Part shown: positions 1 through 8,897 of the stretch, one piece after another | Numbering within the stretch: position 1 is the first letter of the stretch | Layout of the letters: each line of letters begins with the position of its first letter | From: UBA7683 sp964643895 | GTDB taxonomy: Bacteria; Patescibacteriota; Saccharimonadia; Saccharimonadales; UBA7683 | Length of the DNA stretch: 64,000 nt | Direction of reading: 5' to 3' | NCBI GenBank assembly: GCA_964643895.1 | Contig: CAZXUE010000003.1 | Span: forward strand, 1 to 64,000 | Notes under the pieces: generated by a model | What the model was told of the DNA's origin: nothing | Database searches by the model: none | The model's input: the letters and a program-made list of their open reading frames with translations, nothing else | Translations under genes and position numbers: made by a program

Positions 1-2333
1 GGATGGGCGAACAGCTGCCGGTTGTGAGCGATAATTTGCTCGATTGAGCCGTCCAGATAGCCTGGCAAGTCCATAGTTCTTGCGGAAAATGGCACGGTTT
101 TTTCTCCAGCTATGGAAAGGTTTGCCAGAAAATCGCGGTTGTTGAGCTGGATGAGATCTGTACCTTCAAACTGTGGTTCAAAGTATTTCTGAAGTGAGGT
201 GGCGTCTTCGGGGCTGACACGGAATGAGATGATGCTCCCAACGTTTCCAAAAACAGCTCCACTTACTTCGGGAATCATCTGGGAGATGTACTGGTTGGCA
301 ATGGTAAGGTTGAGGCCGTATTTTCGCGCTTCGCTGAGGATGGTCGCGAACGATTCGGTGGCAAAGTTTTGAAACTCATCAACATAAAAGTAGAAGGGGC
401 GGCGATCTTCTACGTTGGCGATATCGGCACGGCTCATGGCTGCAAGTTGTACTTTGGTAACCAGTAGGGAGCCAAGAATGGCTGCGTTATCCTCGCCAAT
501 TAAACCGCGCGAAAGGTTCATAACCAGAATTTTCCCTTCATCCATGACCTGACGTACATTAAAGCCGCTGGTTGGTTGCCCAACGATGTTGCGGATGATT
601 GGATTTGCAGTGAAGGCACCAACTTTATTCAGAATTGGTGCAACAGCTTCAGTTCTAAATTTTTCGTTCCAGCTAGCATACTCTTTATCCCAAAAGTTGC
701 GAACGACTGGGTCGGTTACGCGGCTGACAACCTCTTTCTGAAATTTATTATCGGTAAGGAGGCGAGTAATGTCCAACATAGTAGTATTGGGATACTCAAG
801 TAACGAGAGGATAGTGTAGCGCAAAATGTATTCAAGCCTTGGGCCCCAACTGTCAAACATTTTTTTAAGCGAACCGATGATTTCTGAAGCAACGAGCGTT
901 TTTTGCGATTCATTTTGTACCTCAAGCGGATTAAAGCCGATGGGAAATTCGGTATCTGCTGGATTAAAGTAGATGACATCTTTAACTCTCTCGGGTGCGA
1001 TACGCTGAAGGGTGTTAATTGCAAAGTCGCCGTGAGGATCAATAAGTGCAAATCCTTGATTGGTCGTGATATCAGCTGCCGTCATCAGCTCGAGCAGACC
1101 ACTCTTACCAACACCGGTTTGACCAATAATATATACATGGCGGCCTCGATCTTTTCGGGTGAGACCGAAGTACTGGTAATCGCCGCGGAAGGTTGTTATG
1201 CCGATGGGGCTAATATCGGTAGACCCTTCGGTGTAAATAGGGAGATTGGATGGCGGCTCACCGGTTCGTGCGCGCGCCCAGACGATTCCCGGAGTGGCAA
1301 CGTTGCTATGCGGGAGGTGGTACACACTAGCAAGCTCTTCAATGTTAAGTATGTAGCCTTTGTCAAAGAAGCTGCGAGTTTTGTATTTATCGAAATCTTC
1401 TAGCTTGCTGGTGGTTTGTTTGAAGCCGTTTAAGTTGGTGGTGTTAAATTGTTTAAACGCACCGAGAAGCGCCTGAATCTTCATTCTAGAACTAAGTTGC
1501 ACTTCAGGCGGACTGCTATAGATAACTCGGATTTTAACTTGATAGCCAAGTTTGCGACTTTTTTCTTCGATAGCTGTAATGCGAGTTTTGTCGCGTTCTG
1601 AGATTTCGGTTTTTGTAGTGGTTGTACTTTCTTCAGGCGGCTTCCAAAGCGCACCGCTGGTTTGCGCCAGCCAGCCGTGTCTTGAGGTTGAAGAACCACC
1701 ACCGTTTTTAATTCGCTCTGCCTTTTTGGCTGAATTTTTGTGCCATGTGTCATCAACAGGTCTAGCCAGGATTTGGATACCGAGCATCTCGTTTTCTGCC
1801 TCTAGCTTGGTGAGGGTTGCTGTAATGGCGGCGAGCGGATCCACCTCAAAGCTCAGAAATGTTTTAATTGGCAAGGTTTGATCTTCGGTTAAGCCGATCT
1901 CAACCACTTGACGATAGTGGCCTTCGGGGATTTGATGAACGTAATCATCCTCAGGATTAATTTGTTTAATCTGAGCCTCGGGATATTGAGCATATACTTG
2001 CCCTTCCACAAAAGAGGTAAGTATAGCCGGTGTCCAGATATAAAACTGAATTTTATTACCGATACTGACAATCTCAAACCCGATATGTTCTTGATATTCT
2101 TGATGCGCTTTCAGCTCGCGTTTGTTTTTTAAAATACCGTGCAAGCTTGCAAACATGTGTTCGGCTGAAAGCTCTTTTTTATCGTTTGTGCGAGGTATCT
2201 CTATAAGTAGCACCTTCGATTCCATGGCGTTAAACCACGCATGTTTCTTTTTTGTGTCTAAAAAGAGGTTGAAAATAAAAAATATTGCTCCCGCAGTAAG
2301 CAATGTTAGAAGTAAGATCAAAAATATTGTCAC
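1..2333 (-). CDS. T4SS-type TraG/VirD4-like (DUF87/HerA-like) ATPase, partial
   Basis: Minus-strand reading frame that stays open from a GTG at 2333 to the left edge, about 777 residues, C-terminus missing. An N-terminal hydrophobic helix (about residues 3-20) anchors it in the membrane. Walker A GQTGVGKS lies near residue 404, then DPHGD (about 430), and the Walker B-like YVDEFQNF near 645, followed by a TraG/VirD4-type segment with SEARKYG. Known for the family: ATPases that pump DNA or protein through type IV secretion or pilus systems; such genes are common in Saccharibacteria. The GTG start is preceded by AAGGTGG 9 nt upstream; no in-frame ATG exists upstream of it before a stop. The substrate is not visible from this sequence. 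Confidence 0.85.
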   Translation of the reverse strand, partial: MTIFLILLLTLLTAGAIFFIFNLFLDTKKKHAWFNAMESKVLLIEIPRTNDKKELSAEHMFASLHGILKNKRELKAHQEYQEHIGFEIVSIGNKIQFYIWTPAILTSFVEGQVYAQYPEAQIKQINPEDDYVHQIPEGHYRQVVEIGLTEDQTLPIKTFLSFEVDPLAAITATLTKLEAENEMLGIQILARPVDDTWHKNSAKKAERIKNGGGSSTSRHGWLAQTSGALWKPPEESTTTTKTEISERDKTRITAIEEKSRKLGYQVKIRVIYSSPPEVQLSSRMKIQALLGAFKQFNTTNLNGFKQTTSKLEDFDKYKTRSFFDKGYILNIEELASVYHLPHSNVATPGIVWARARTGEPPSNLPIYTEGSTDISPIGITTFRGDYQYFGLTRKDRGRHVYIIGQTGVGKSGLLELMTAADITTNQGFALIDPHGDFAINTLQRIAPERVKDVIYFNPADTEFPIGFNPLEVQNESQKTLVASEIIGSLKKMFDSWGPRLEYILRYTILSLLEYPNTTMLDITRLLTDNKFQKEVVSRVTDPVVRNFWDKEYASWNEKFRTEAVAPILNKVGAFTANPIIRNIVGQPTSGFNVRQVMDEGKILVMNLSRGLIGEDNAAILGSLLVTKVQLAAMSRADIANVEDRRPFYFYVDEFQNFATESFATILSEARKYGLNLTIANQYISQMIPEVSGAVFGNVGSIISFRVSPEDATSLQKYFEPQFEGTDLIQLNNRDFLANLSIAGEKTVPFSARTMDLPGYLDGSIEQIIAHNRQLFAH

Positions 2334-2366
2334 GCCGTAGCCACCTTGCGTATTAGTTTGGTTGTT

Positions 2367-2509
2367 AAGAAGGAGGGTGGCTAGCGTAGGGATCTTCAGA
2401 ATATGAATATATTTGATTCGAGATCTACCTCGACAAGGATCTTCGAGCTGCTGTGCTCGAATTCATACGAATGAGCACAAGTTAGCGAGATCAACTCGCC
2501 CTCCTTCTT
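2367..2509 (-). promoter_or_regulatory. Structured 5' leader of the ATPase gene
   Basis: The 143-nt segment is closed by an 11-bp perfect stem (AAGAAGGAGGG at 2367-2377 against CCCTCCTTCTT at 2499-2509), extendable by three pairs including wobbles. Inside is a 10-bp hairpin at 2453-2478 (GTGCTC/GAGCAC plus ATTC/GAAT, loop ATAC). Read on the minus strand, the 5' arm holds AAGGAGG, a perfect Shine-Dalgarno sequence, placed 5 nt before a TTG that opens a 32-codon ORF. A UUCG-capped hairpin (TTGGC/GCCAA) lies just upstream near 2517-2530. It matches no riboswitch family I know. Confidence 0.5.
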
Positions 2510-2544
2510 TACTCTGTTGGCCGAAGCCAATTGAGCTTGACTAA

Positions 2545-2573
2545 ATAGTATCATGCTTGTATAAGAAAGTCAA
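2545..2573 (-). promoter_or_regulatory. Sigma-70-type promoter for the ATPase leader
   Basis: On the minus strand TTGACT (2568-2573) is followed by a 17-nt spacer and TACTAT (2545-2550). Transcription would start near 2538 and run through the structured leader to the GTG at 2333. Confidence 0.6.
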
Positions 2574-2703
2574 TACATTTCAGGCGTTTAATTCTACCCG
2601 AACCTTAAAACACCAACCATTTTAATACACCATCTTAAGCTCGTGAAAATATCTGGTTATTCCACGGATGTTATTTAGTTAGCAATCTGCTACAGTTATG
2701 GTA

Positions 2704-3129
2704 ATGGTATATATTCTTCTCGCGATGGTTTTTTATGCGATTGGTATTATGTTTGGAGTCGCAGCTTCCAGAAATGCCAACACTAATCTTGCTGCTGCAA
2801 TTACTAACTTGATTTCCGCAGTGGTGCCAATAGCGGCAGTTATTCCGTTGCTGGGTAAAAAACTATTCGTAAATAGTAAAAGCGGAATTGTTTTTGCGAT
2901 GCTGGGCGGTGTCTCGATCGCTTTTTTTGTGATGGCAATTAACAAGGCCTACACGGTAAATAAGGTAGGGATTGTTGCACCAATCGTGTTCGGCGGTGCG
3001 ATCTTTCTCTCAACTATCGCAAGCTACTTTATTTTTAAAGAAAAAGTTTCCAGCTTACAATTTTTTGGTCTGATACTCCTCGCAGCGGGGTTTGGTGTGA
3101 TTATTAGTGCTCGTTCTATCGGTAAGTAG
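2704..3129 (+). CDS. Small four-helix EamA/DMT-type membrane protein
   Basis: About 141 residues with four hydrophobic helices, ending in short polar residues, like one half of an EamA drug/metabolite transporter or a small SMR-like exporter that works as a dimer. The repeat-like C-terminal helix pair (PIVFGGAIFLS, then FFGLILLAAGFGVII) is typical of EamA domains. Two ATGs compete (2698 and 2704). The -10-like TACAGT at 2691-2696 puts the transcript start at the second, so I chose 2704 as a leaderless start. Substrate unknown. The preceding 2510-2690 holds only the divergent promoter and otherwise nothing I recognise. Confidence 0.65.
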   Translation: MVYILLAMVFYAIGIMFGVAASRNANTNLAAAITNLISAVVPIAAVIPLLGKKLFVNSKSGIVFAMLGGVSIAFFVMAINKAYTVNKVGIVAPIVFGGAIFLSTIASYFIFKEKVSSLQFFGLILLAAGFGVIISARSIGK

Positions 3130-3262
3130 TTGATCAACCTTCTTATATCTGTTACTCTATATGAGTAATCATTAATCAGCGGGAGAGGGGATCCTTCTCT
3201 GGTGAAAATATCTTTATTTTCTCAGCAGTAGCTTTTCCGTGAAGAACGAAAGGATTTAACAG

Positions 3263-3973
3263 ATGGCAGTATCTGTCGATATGAAAAAATTACTTGAGAG
3301 TGGCGTACATTTTGGCCACACAACAAGCCGATGGCACCCAAAGATGGCGCAGTTTATTCACAGTAAACGTGCAGGTAGTCATATTATTGATTTAACCAAA
3401 ACGGTTGAGGCGCTTGAAGCTGCACTACCAGAGGTAGTAAAAGCTGTTGCCAGTGGTAAACAAGTTCTTTTAGTTGGTACGAAGCGACAGGCAAAGGCGC
3501 TCGTTCAGCAGGCAGCGGAAGAAACGGGAATGCCTTACGTGGTTAACCGTTGGGTTGGTGGCATGCTGACTAACACCACAACTATGAATGGCCGCATTAA
3601 GCACCTGCAAGATCTTGAAAATAAACTGGCGAGTGGTGAGCTAGCTAACCGTTACAGCAAGCTTGAAGTGCAACGGTTCCAAGAAGAAATTGAGCAAATG
3701 AACGTACTGTACGGCGGCATCAAAGATCTTCGCGGAAAGCCTGGCCTTGTGTATGTAACAGATGTAGTTACTGATCATCTAGCGGTTAAAGAGGCGAAAC
3801 GTCTTGGCGTGCCAGTGATTGGCGTGGTAGACAGCAACGCCGATCCAAGTGGTATCGATTTCCCAATTCCTGCCAACGATGATGCCGTCAAGGCAGTCCA
3901 GATTTTGCTTGAGTACGTTGTATCGGCAATCTCTGAAGGTAAAGCAAGCGCAAAAGCACCAAAAGCAGAATAG
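3263..3973 (+). CDS. rpsB: 30S ribosomal protein S2
   Basis: 236 residues, full length, beginning MAVSVDMKKLLESGVHFGH, the hallmark S2 opening, and continuing with RWHPKMAQFI, the VNRWVGGMLTN block and VIGVVDSNADP. S2 binds the 30S head near the platform and recruits S1 where present. A good AAAGGA ribosome-binding site lies about 9 nt upstream. It heads the classical rpsB-tsf pair. The 130 nt upstream contains a GGAGAGGGGATCCTTCTC-like hairpin that could be an autoregulatory leader, but this is only suggestive. Confidence 0.97.
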   Translation: MAVSVDMKKLLESGVHFGHTTSRWHPKMAQFIHSKRAGSHIIDLTKTVEALEAALPEVVKAVASGKQVLLVGTKRQAKALVQQAAEETGMPYVVNRWVGGMLTNTTTMNGRIKHLQDLENKLASGELANRYSKLEVQRFQEEIEQMNVLYGGIKDLRGKPGLVYVTDVVTDHLAVKEAKRLGVPVIGVVDSNADPSGIDFPIPANDDAVKAVQILLEYVVSAISEGKASAKAPKAE

Positions 3974-3979
3974 CTGGTT

Positions 3980-4048
3980 GTCATCCTGAACTTGATTCAG
4001 GATCCCATGAAATAATTAGACTAGATTCCGAATCAAGTTCGGAATGAC
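3980..4048. repeat. REP-like palindromic repeat between rpsB and tsf
   Basis: Two adjacent inverted repeats: GTCATCCTGAACTTGATTCA... (3980-4005) and GATTCCGAATCAAGTTCGGA... ending GAATGAC (4024-4048). Each can fold alone (CCTGAA/TTCAGG; TCCGAA/TTCGGA) and the two arms resemble inverted copies. They belong to a dispersed GTCATCCTGA-type family also seen near 9627, 25383, 25862, 45394, 47744, 54771 and 60985. It may serve as an intercistronic hairpin. Confidence 0.7.
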
Positions 4049-4061
4049 ACGAGGAGAGAAC

Positions 4062-4658
4062 ATGGCAGTATCCATTGAAGAAATTAAACGATTAAAAGAT
4101 CTCACGGGTATTGGTCTTACTGATGCGAAGGTCGCATTAACCGAGGCTGACGGTGATTTTGATAAAGCTCTTGAGGCACTCCGTAAAAAAGGTTTAACTA
4201 AGGCTGAGAAAAAAGGTGAGCGAGAAGCCCGCCAGGGGATAGTGGATGCATACGTGCATAGCGAGCGCATCGGTGCCTTGGTAGAGGTGAACTGCGAAAC
4301 TGATTTTGTGGCTCGAACGGATGGTTTTAAATCATTTGTTCGCGATATTGCGATGCATGTTGCGGCTTCAGCACCAGAGTACGTTTCGGTTGAAGATATT
4401 CCGGCAGAAGAGCGTGAGCGAGTTAAAGCTGAATTTTCTGAAAAAGCCAAGAATGAAGGCAAGCCAGAGAATATGATTGAAAATATTGTAGAAGGTATGC
4501 TCAAAAAGCATTTTGCCGAAAAGTGCCTGCTTGACCAACCGTACATCAAAAATCCCGACCAAACCGTAGGCGAATACCTCAAAGAAAACATCGCCAAATT
4601 CGGTGAGAACACCGTTATCCGCCAGTTCAAACGGGTAGAACTCGGCGAAATCAGCTAA
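4062..4658 (+). CDS. tsf: Elongation factor Ts
   Basis: 198 residues. The N-terminal UBA-like domain contains the TGIGLTDAKVALTEADGD segment and is followed by KALEALRKKG; the core has the VNCETDFVART motif (EF-Ts signature) and a C-terminal dimerisation part with EQ-poor LLDQPYIKNPDQTVGEYL. EF-Ts catalyses GDP release from EF-Tu. An upstream in-frame ATG at 4044 lies inside the palindromic repeat; the ATG at 4062 has a good GAGGAGA site, so it is the likely start. Confidence 0.96.
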   Translation: MAVSIEEIKRLKDLTGIGLTDAKVALTEADGDFDKALEALRKKGLTKAEKKGEREARQGIVDAYVHSERIGALVEVNCETDFVARTDGFKSFVRDIAMHVAASAPEYVSVEDIPAEERERVKAEFSEKAKNEGKPENMIENIVEGMLKKHFAEKCLLDQPYIKNPDQTVGEYLKENIAKFGENTVIRQFKRVELGEIS

Positions 4659-4682
4659 ATATAATCTGTTACAATTAACTTT

Positions 4683-5549
4683 ATGAGTGCAAGGCAAATC
4701 ACCTGGCAGATGGTTGATGCTACAATGGATACGTTTCGGCCAACTACTGGCGGCTATTCGCTTGCAAAACGGGGGATTATCACGCTTGCAGATGGTACGA
4801 CCGTTTTTATAAAGCTTGCAACAGATGCAGACAGCAAAAGATTCATTGCAAAAGAACTCGTGGCATATAAATGGCTCAAGCAGAAAAGTTATCCGCACAT
4901 TCCCGAGATCCTACTTGAAAAAGAAGATGGTTTTGTGCTGCCCGATCTTTCACATCTTGATTGGTCAAATCATTGGAATACTCAAAAAGTTGACGCAGTT
5001 TTTCAGGCGTTGGATGAACTTTCTGGTATGGCACTCACAGAAGAAGATCGAGCTGTGCTTTCGGATTTTGATGTCGCTAACGGCTGGCAAGAGCTTATTG
5101 ATGAACCGAAATATCAGGAAAAATTACTGAGCGAGCTAGCTGATTACCCTGAGTACGCACGGGCAATCAAAGCGAATATTCAAGCATACGCAGATGTAGC
5201 CAGGGCGTATTTAGGTGAGAAAAGTCAATTTGTACTAACACATTCAGATGTTCGATCTGATAATTTAGCTTATAATCCTAAAGACAGGAGTGTGCAGCTT
5301 ATTGACTGGAACTGGATGGGTATGGGCAGGAAAGGTATTGAAGAGGTTGCGCTTCTGGTGAACGTTGCGCATAGTGGATTCTCTGTTGAAGAGCATTGCC
5401 CTGAACGTCTCGACCCCATAGCGGCCTTGGTGCTGGCAGGCTTCTGGTTTTCGCACAGCACTCAAAGAATTTGGAAGGGTGGAGACCCGGAGCTGCGTAC
5501 AGTACAATTCAAAAGTGCATTGCAGTCTGCTCTTTGGGCTAATTTGTAG
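4683..5549 (+). CDS. APH/choline-kinase-fold phosphotransferase
   Basis: 288 residues of the aminoglycoside phosphotransferase (protein-kinase-like) fold. The catalytic loop HSDVRSDN (Brenner motif HxDxxxxN) and the metal-binding LIDWNW are clear in the C-terminal half; an N-lobe lysine sits in TVFIKLATDADS. Family members phosphorylate small alcohols, sugars or antibiotics; the substrate here cannot be told, and housekeeping is as likely as resistance. TACAAT at 4670-4675 lies 7 nt before ATG, so the mRNA is probably leaderless. It occupies the place of pyrH in the usual rpsB-tsf-pyrH-frr cluster. Confidence 0.8.
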   Translation: MSARQITWQMVDATMDTFRPTTGGYSLAKRGIITLADGTTVFIKLATDADSKRFIAKELVAYKWLKQKSYPHIPEILLEKEDGFVLPDLSHLDWSNHWNTQKVDAVFQALDELSGMALTEEDRAVLSDFDVANGWQELIDEPKYQEKLLSELADYPEYARAIKANIQAYADVARAYLGEKSQFVLTHSDVRSDNLAYNPKDRSVQLIDWNWMGMGRKGIEEVALLVNVAHSGFSVEEHCPERLDPIAALVLAGFWFSHSTQRIWKGGDPELRTVQFKSALQSALWANL

Positions 5550-5605
5550 TTAACGGCACGCAGTAACAGGTTTTGTACATGTAGTTCTGCGTTGTTGGCT
5601 ATTGA
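5550..5605. terminator. Possible bidirectional terminator between convergent genes
   Basis: The gap between two convergent genes holds ACGCAG and CTGCGT about 24 nt apart, an inverted repeat with AAC/GTT extensions. No long T-run is present, so the call is weak. Confidence 0.3.
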
Positions 5606-6325
5606 TTAACTTTGCAGTGCTGGCGACAACCTTGGTGCTGTACTCATAATCTGTGGTTGAGTGCAAGCAAGGACATAGGCTGCTGCAGCTAGTGTACGGT
5701 TACCGATAAGGTCTATAAGATATATTGGACCCTCAGGATCTAAGTCTTTGCCTAGCAATACGTTGCCAATGTGTATTGTATTTCTGTCTCCAATAAAGTC
5801 CCCAACCCCAGTGCGGATGAGTGATCCTTTCGTTGTGGCATCGAACCGTTCATTTATTCTTCTCGCAGTTGCCCGAAAAAGAGGCCTATCTTTAACAGAG
5901 AGACCCTTTAGTGTCGTGGCGTCCTTTGGCAGTCTCTCTTGCAGCATCGAGTAGCAATCACGGACTGTTCTTTGTGCGAGTAGTGGTTGCGGTACAAAAA
6001 AGCCAGCATCACGTTCTTCTATGAATTCCTTAAAAGCGTCCATAAAGTAAAGTTCGACAACAAGATTTCTTGGACGCACGGGATGGCCTGCTCGGTGCGG
6101 GTATCTGCCTGTCCAGCTGCCAACAGTTTTAACACACAATTCTGGATTATCTTCAGATACGACCACTCGGCCACGGGAGCCTTCGCCGAGATACTCATAC
6201 TGGGATCCTCTTTGTTGCCTGTCGGCTTCGCTTTTTGCCATTTCAAAAAAACAGGCGAGGGCCTGTGTTTCAACTTCTGCACCAGCATTGGTTGTAAATA
6301 TGGTGCCGACTTCTGGAGTTAGCAC
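5606..6325 (-). CDS. Unknown protein with protein-kinase-like N-lobe features
   Basis: 239 residues on the minus strand, no family recognised. Residues around 43-60 read YEYLGEGSRGRV followed by ELCVKT, which resembles a kinase glycine-rich loop and the ATP-binding lysine. Later IHIGNVLLG and IYLIDLIGNR could be a degenerate catalytic loop and DFG-like segment. A standard HRD is absent, so it may be a pseudokinase or an unrelated fold. The start is a GTG at 6325 with no clear SD. It is convergent with the APH gene and divergent from frr. Confidence 0.6.
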   Translation of the reverse strand: MLTPEVGTIFTTNAGAEVETQALACFFEMAKSEADRQQRGSQYEYLGEGSRGRVVVSEDNPELCVKTVGSWTGRYPHRAGHPVRPRNLVVELYFMDAFKEFIEERDAGFFVPQPLLAQRTVRDCYSMLQERLPKDATTLKGLSVKDRPLFRATARRINERFDATTKGSLIRTGVGDFIGDRNTIHIGNVLLGKDLDPEGPIYLIDLIGNRTLAAAAYVLACTQPQIMSTAPRLSPALQS

Positions 6326-6441
6326 TGTGTTCGGTAGATTACTCAGAATAATAACCTCATAGAGATTGTAGCTTTTTACGATATATTGAGCAAACTTTTA
6401 AAGGTCCTATTTGTTACAATAGAATGAGGCAAAGGAGTAGT

Positions 6442-6993
6442 ATGGATTTACAAAGTTACAAAGCGAAAATGCAGGTTGCGGTGGATCATCTTGAAGACGA
6501 GCTGAAGAAGGTGCGGACGGGGCGTGCTCACCCGAGCATAGTTGAGGGAATTCGGGTTGAAGTATACGGGCAGCTGATGCCGTTAAATCAGGTTTCTAAT
6601 ATTACTGCGCCAGAGCCGCAACTACTCCAGATTACTCCGTTCGACCCGACTAATCTTCAAGCAATCGCTGCGGCGATTCGTAACGATCAGACTATGGGAT
6701 TGAACCCGAGTGATGATGGACGAGTTGTTCGTGTGCCGATGCCACCACTAACTGAAGAATTGCGTCGCCAGATTGTCAAAAGTCTTGGCGACACCATTGA
6801 AGAGGCAAAAATCACACTCAGAAATATTCGTCACGATGCTATCAAAGAAGCAAAAAGATTGAAAGATGCTAAAGAATTTTCAGATGACGACGTAAAGCGG
6901 TCTGAAACGCAGGTAACCGAGATTATTAACGAGTTCAACAGCAAGGTGGAGGCTGCGGCGAAAGTCAAAGAACAAGAAATCATGACGGTCTAA
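6442..6993 (+). CDS. frr: Ribosome recycling factor
   Basis: 183 residues, the normal length. The conserved KVRTGRAHPSIVEGIRVEVYG block, the PFDPTNLQAI hinge and the C-terminal R-rich helix (LRNIRHDAIKEAKRLKD) identify RRF, which splits post-termination ribosomes with EF-G. An ATG at 6424 is in frame, but AAAGGAG lies 5 nt before the ATG at 6442, so the shorter form is preferred. TACAAT at 6415-6420 is the likely -10 box. pyrH, the normal upstream partner, is missing here. Confidence 0.96.
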   Translation: MDLQSYKAKMQVAVDHLEDELKKVRTGRAHPSIVEGIRVEVYGQLMPLNQVSNITAPEPQLLQITPFDPTNLQAIAAAIRNDQTMGLNPSDDGRVVRVPMPPLTEELRRQIVKSLGDTIEEAKITLRNIRHDAIKEAKRLKDAKEFSDDDVKRSETQVTEIINEFNSKVEAAAKVKEQEIMTV

Positions 6994-7022
6994 CACTTGA
7001 ATAAGTCTCGAGAGAGGGTTTT

Positions 7023-7712
7023 ATGAAGAAGCGCCTAACACATCTTGGTTTGATACTCGATGGTAATCGGCGGTGGGCTCGTGCTGAGGGTTTGCCAACG
7101 CTTGAGGGTCATCGCAAGGGGTACGAAAACCTTAAGACGATTGCTCGTGAGGCGTTTCATAGCGGCGTTGACTACGTGAGCGCATACATTTTTTCTATTG
7201 AAAACTGGAATCGCACAAAAGAAGAAGTCGATTATTTAATGAACTTGGCGATCAAAATGGCTCAGCGTGATCTGCGCGAACTGATAGATGAGAACATTAA
7301 AATTGTGGTGTTGGGAATTGAAGATCGCGTGCCAAAAAAGGTTATTGATGCGTGGCGTAGTGCCGAGGAAGATTCAAAAAATAATACTGGCGGCGTTCTG
7401 GCACTTTGTTTTAATTATGGTGGCTTCCGTGAAATAACAGACGTGGTTAAAAGTATTGTTCAAGCTGGAATCAAGGCTGAAGATATAAGCGATGATCTGG
7501 TTCAGGAGCATCTGTATCAAGCAGATATTCCACCGGTTGATTTAATGATTCGTACTAGCGGCGAGCAGCGTCTGAGCGGCTTCATGCTCCCACGTATGGC
7601 TTACGCTGAGTTGTATTTCCCTCCAAAACCATGGCCGGCCTTTACAATTGAGGATCTAAAAGCAGCCTTTTTAGAGTATCAAAACCGACAGCGACGCTTT
7701 GGCGGCAATTAG
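7023..7712 (+). CDS. uppS: Isoprenyl (undecaprenyl) diphosphate synthase
   Basis: 229 residues of the cis-prenyltransferase family. LILDGNRRWA carries the catalytic Asp, with R in place of the usual G of DGNGRWA; GHRKGYENL, the FSIENWNR block and the C-terminal RTSGEQRLSGFMLPRMAYAE with ELYF follow the family pattern. It makes the C55 lipid carrier for peptidoglycan and glycan export. GAGAGGG precedes the ATG. frr-uppS order is conserved in many bacteria. No cdsA or dxr follows. Confidence 0.94.
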   Translation: MKKRLTHLGLILDGNRRWARAEGLPTLEGHRKGYENLKTIAREAFHSGVDYVSAYIFSIENWNRTKEEVDYLMNLAIKMAQRDLRELIDENIKIVVLGIEDRVPKKVIDAWRSAEEDSKNNTGGVLALCFNYGGFREITDVVKSIVQAGIKAEDISDDLVQEHLYQADIPPVDLMIRTSGEQRLSGFMLPRMAYAELYFPPKPWPAFTIEDLKAAFLEYQNRQRRFGGN

Positions 7713-7823
7713 TATAAATCGTAGCAAAGGCCACGCAGTAAGCAGCATGCGGGTGAGGGTGGCAAAAGGAAATATGGTGTCTCGCCACTTTCCACTACTC
7801 GCAAATAACTATATACTGGAACA

Positions 7824-8897
7824 ATGCTTATAATTTTAGGGATCATTTTGTTTATTTTGCTTGTGGTTGTACACGAGTACGGACATCTTATTGCAGCGAA
7901 AAAAGGTGGGGTTGAGGTTGAAGAATTTGGCATTGGTTTTCCGCCAAGGGCAAAAGTTCTAACTAAAAAGAACGGCACAGAATATACGCTCAACTGGCTG
8001 CCGCTAGGCGGTTTCGTTAAGCTTAAAGGCGAGCACGATGCGGCAACAGAAAAGGGCAGCTTTGGTGCTGCAAGTTTGCCGCGCAAAGCGTTGATCATTG
8101 CTGCCGGCGTTTTAATGAACTGGGTAGCAGCAGCGGTTATTTTTACAGTTGTAGCACTCATTGGCATGCCGCAGCTGATTGATAATCAGTTTAAGATTTC
8201 GTCTGATGCTACAACAACCAAGCAGGAGGTGTTCGCAGGTTATATTGAGGCCGATTCGCCGGCTGAAAAAAGCGGACTTCAGCAAGGGGATAGAATCCTC
8301 TCGCTTAATAATACTGAATTGAAGAGCGGGCAGCAGCTTCGAAGTATAACAAAGGCTGAGGCTGGCAAAACCGTTCCTGTAGTTTTTTCCCACAATGGAA
8401 GTAACCAAACAAAGCAGGTAACGCTGCGCAATGATCCAGAGAAAGGCAACTTTGGCGTGGCTCCCGGTGAGCAAACGCTGGTCCGCTCTACATGGTCAGC
8501 GCCAATTGTGGGAGTTGGTACCACGGCTCAGTTTACTTGGGCGACACTTGAGGGTCTTGGCAGCGTAATCGGCAATCTATTTGCCGGAAGAGCTTCAGAG
8601 GCTGGTCAGGCCGTAACGGGGCCGGTAGGGATTGTGGTGGTGCTAAGTGATCTTGCTAAGCAGGGATTGGTCTTTGTGCTGTTTCTCATCGGTATTATCT
8701 CGGTTTCTTTGGCTGTGATGAACGTATTGCCCATACCCGCACTTGATGGCGGCAGGCTGTTTGTACTCGGGCTATTCAGACTGCTTAAGAAGCCCCTGAG
8801 CAAAGAGCTTGAAGAAAAAATCCATGGAACAGGCATGGCGGCGTTGCTGCTTTTGGCCGCTGTGATCACAGTAGTGGACATCCGAAGGTTCTTCTAG
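7824..8897 (+). CDS. rseP: Site-2 zinc metalloprotease (M50), RseP/RasP-like
   Basis: 357 residues. HEYGH at residues 17-21 in the first membrane helix supplies the zinc ligands and catalytic Glu; the NVLPIPALDGGRL motif near the C-terminus supplies the third ligand. A PDZ domain (GYIEADSPAEKSGLQQGDRIL) lies between. The family cuts membrane-embedded anti-sigma factors and signal-peptide remnants. TATACT at 7812-7817 lies 6 nt before ATG (leaderless). The stop overlaps the GTG of the next gene by one base, so the two are probably an operon. Confidence 0.93.
   Translation: MLIILGIILFILLVVVHEYGHLIAAKKGGVEVEEFGIGFPPRAKVLTKKNGTEYTLNWLPLGGFVKLKGEHDAATEKGSFGAASLPRKALIIAAGVLMNWVAAAVIFTVVALIGMPQLIDNQFKISSDATTTKQEVFAGYIEADSPAEKSGLQQGDRILSLNNTELKSGQQLRSITKAEAGKTVPVVFSHNGSNQTKQVTLRNDPEKGNFGVAPGEQTLVRSTWSAPIVGVGTTAQFTWATLEGLGSVIGNLFAGRASEAGQAVTGPVGIVVVLSDLAKQGLVFVLFLIGIISVSLAVMNVLPIPALDGGRLFVLGLFRLLKKPLSKELEEKIHGTGMAALLLLAAVITVVDIRRFF

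Noticed and set aside
903..1403. 166-codon plus-strand ORF near the left edge
   Set aside because: Shadow of the minus-strand ATPase, which carries Walker A and B motifs in its own frame.
4016..4630. 204-codon minus-strand ORF opposite tsf
   Set aside because: Antisense shadow of a full-length conserved EF-Ts gene.
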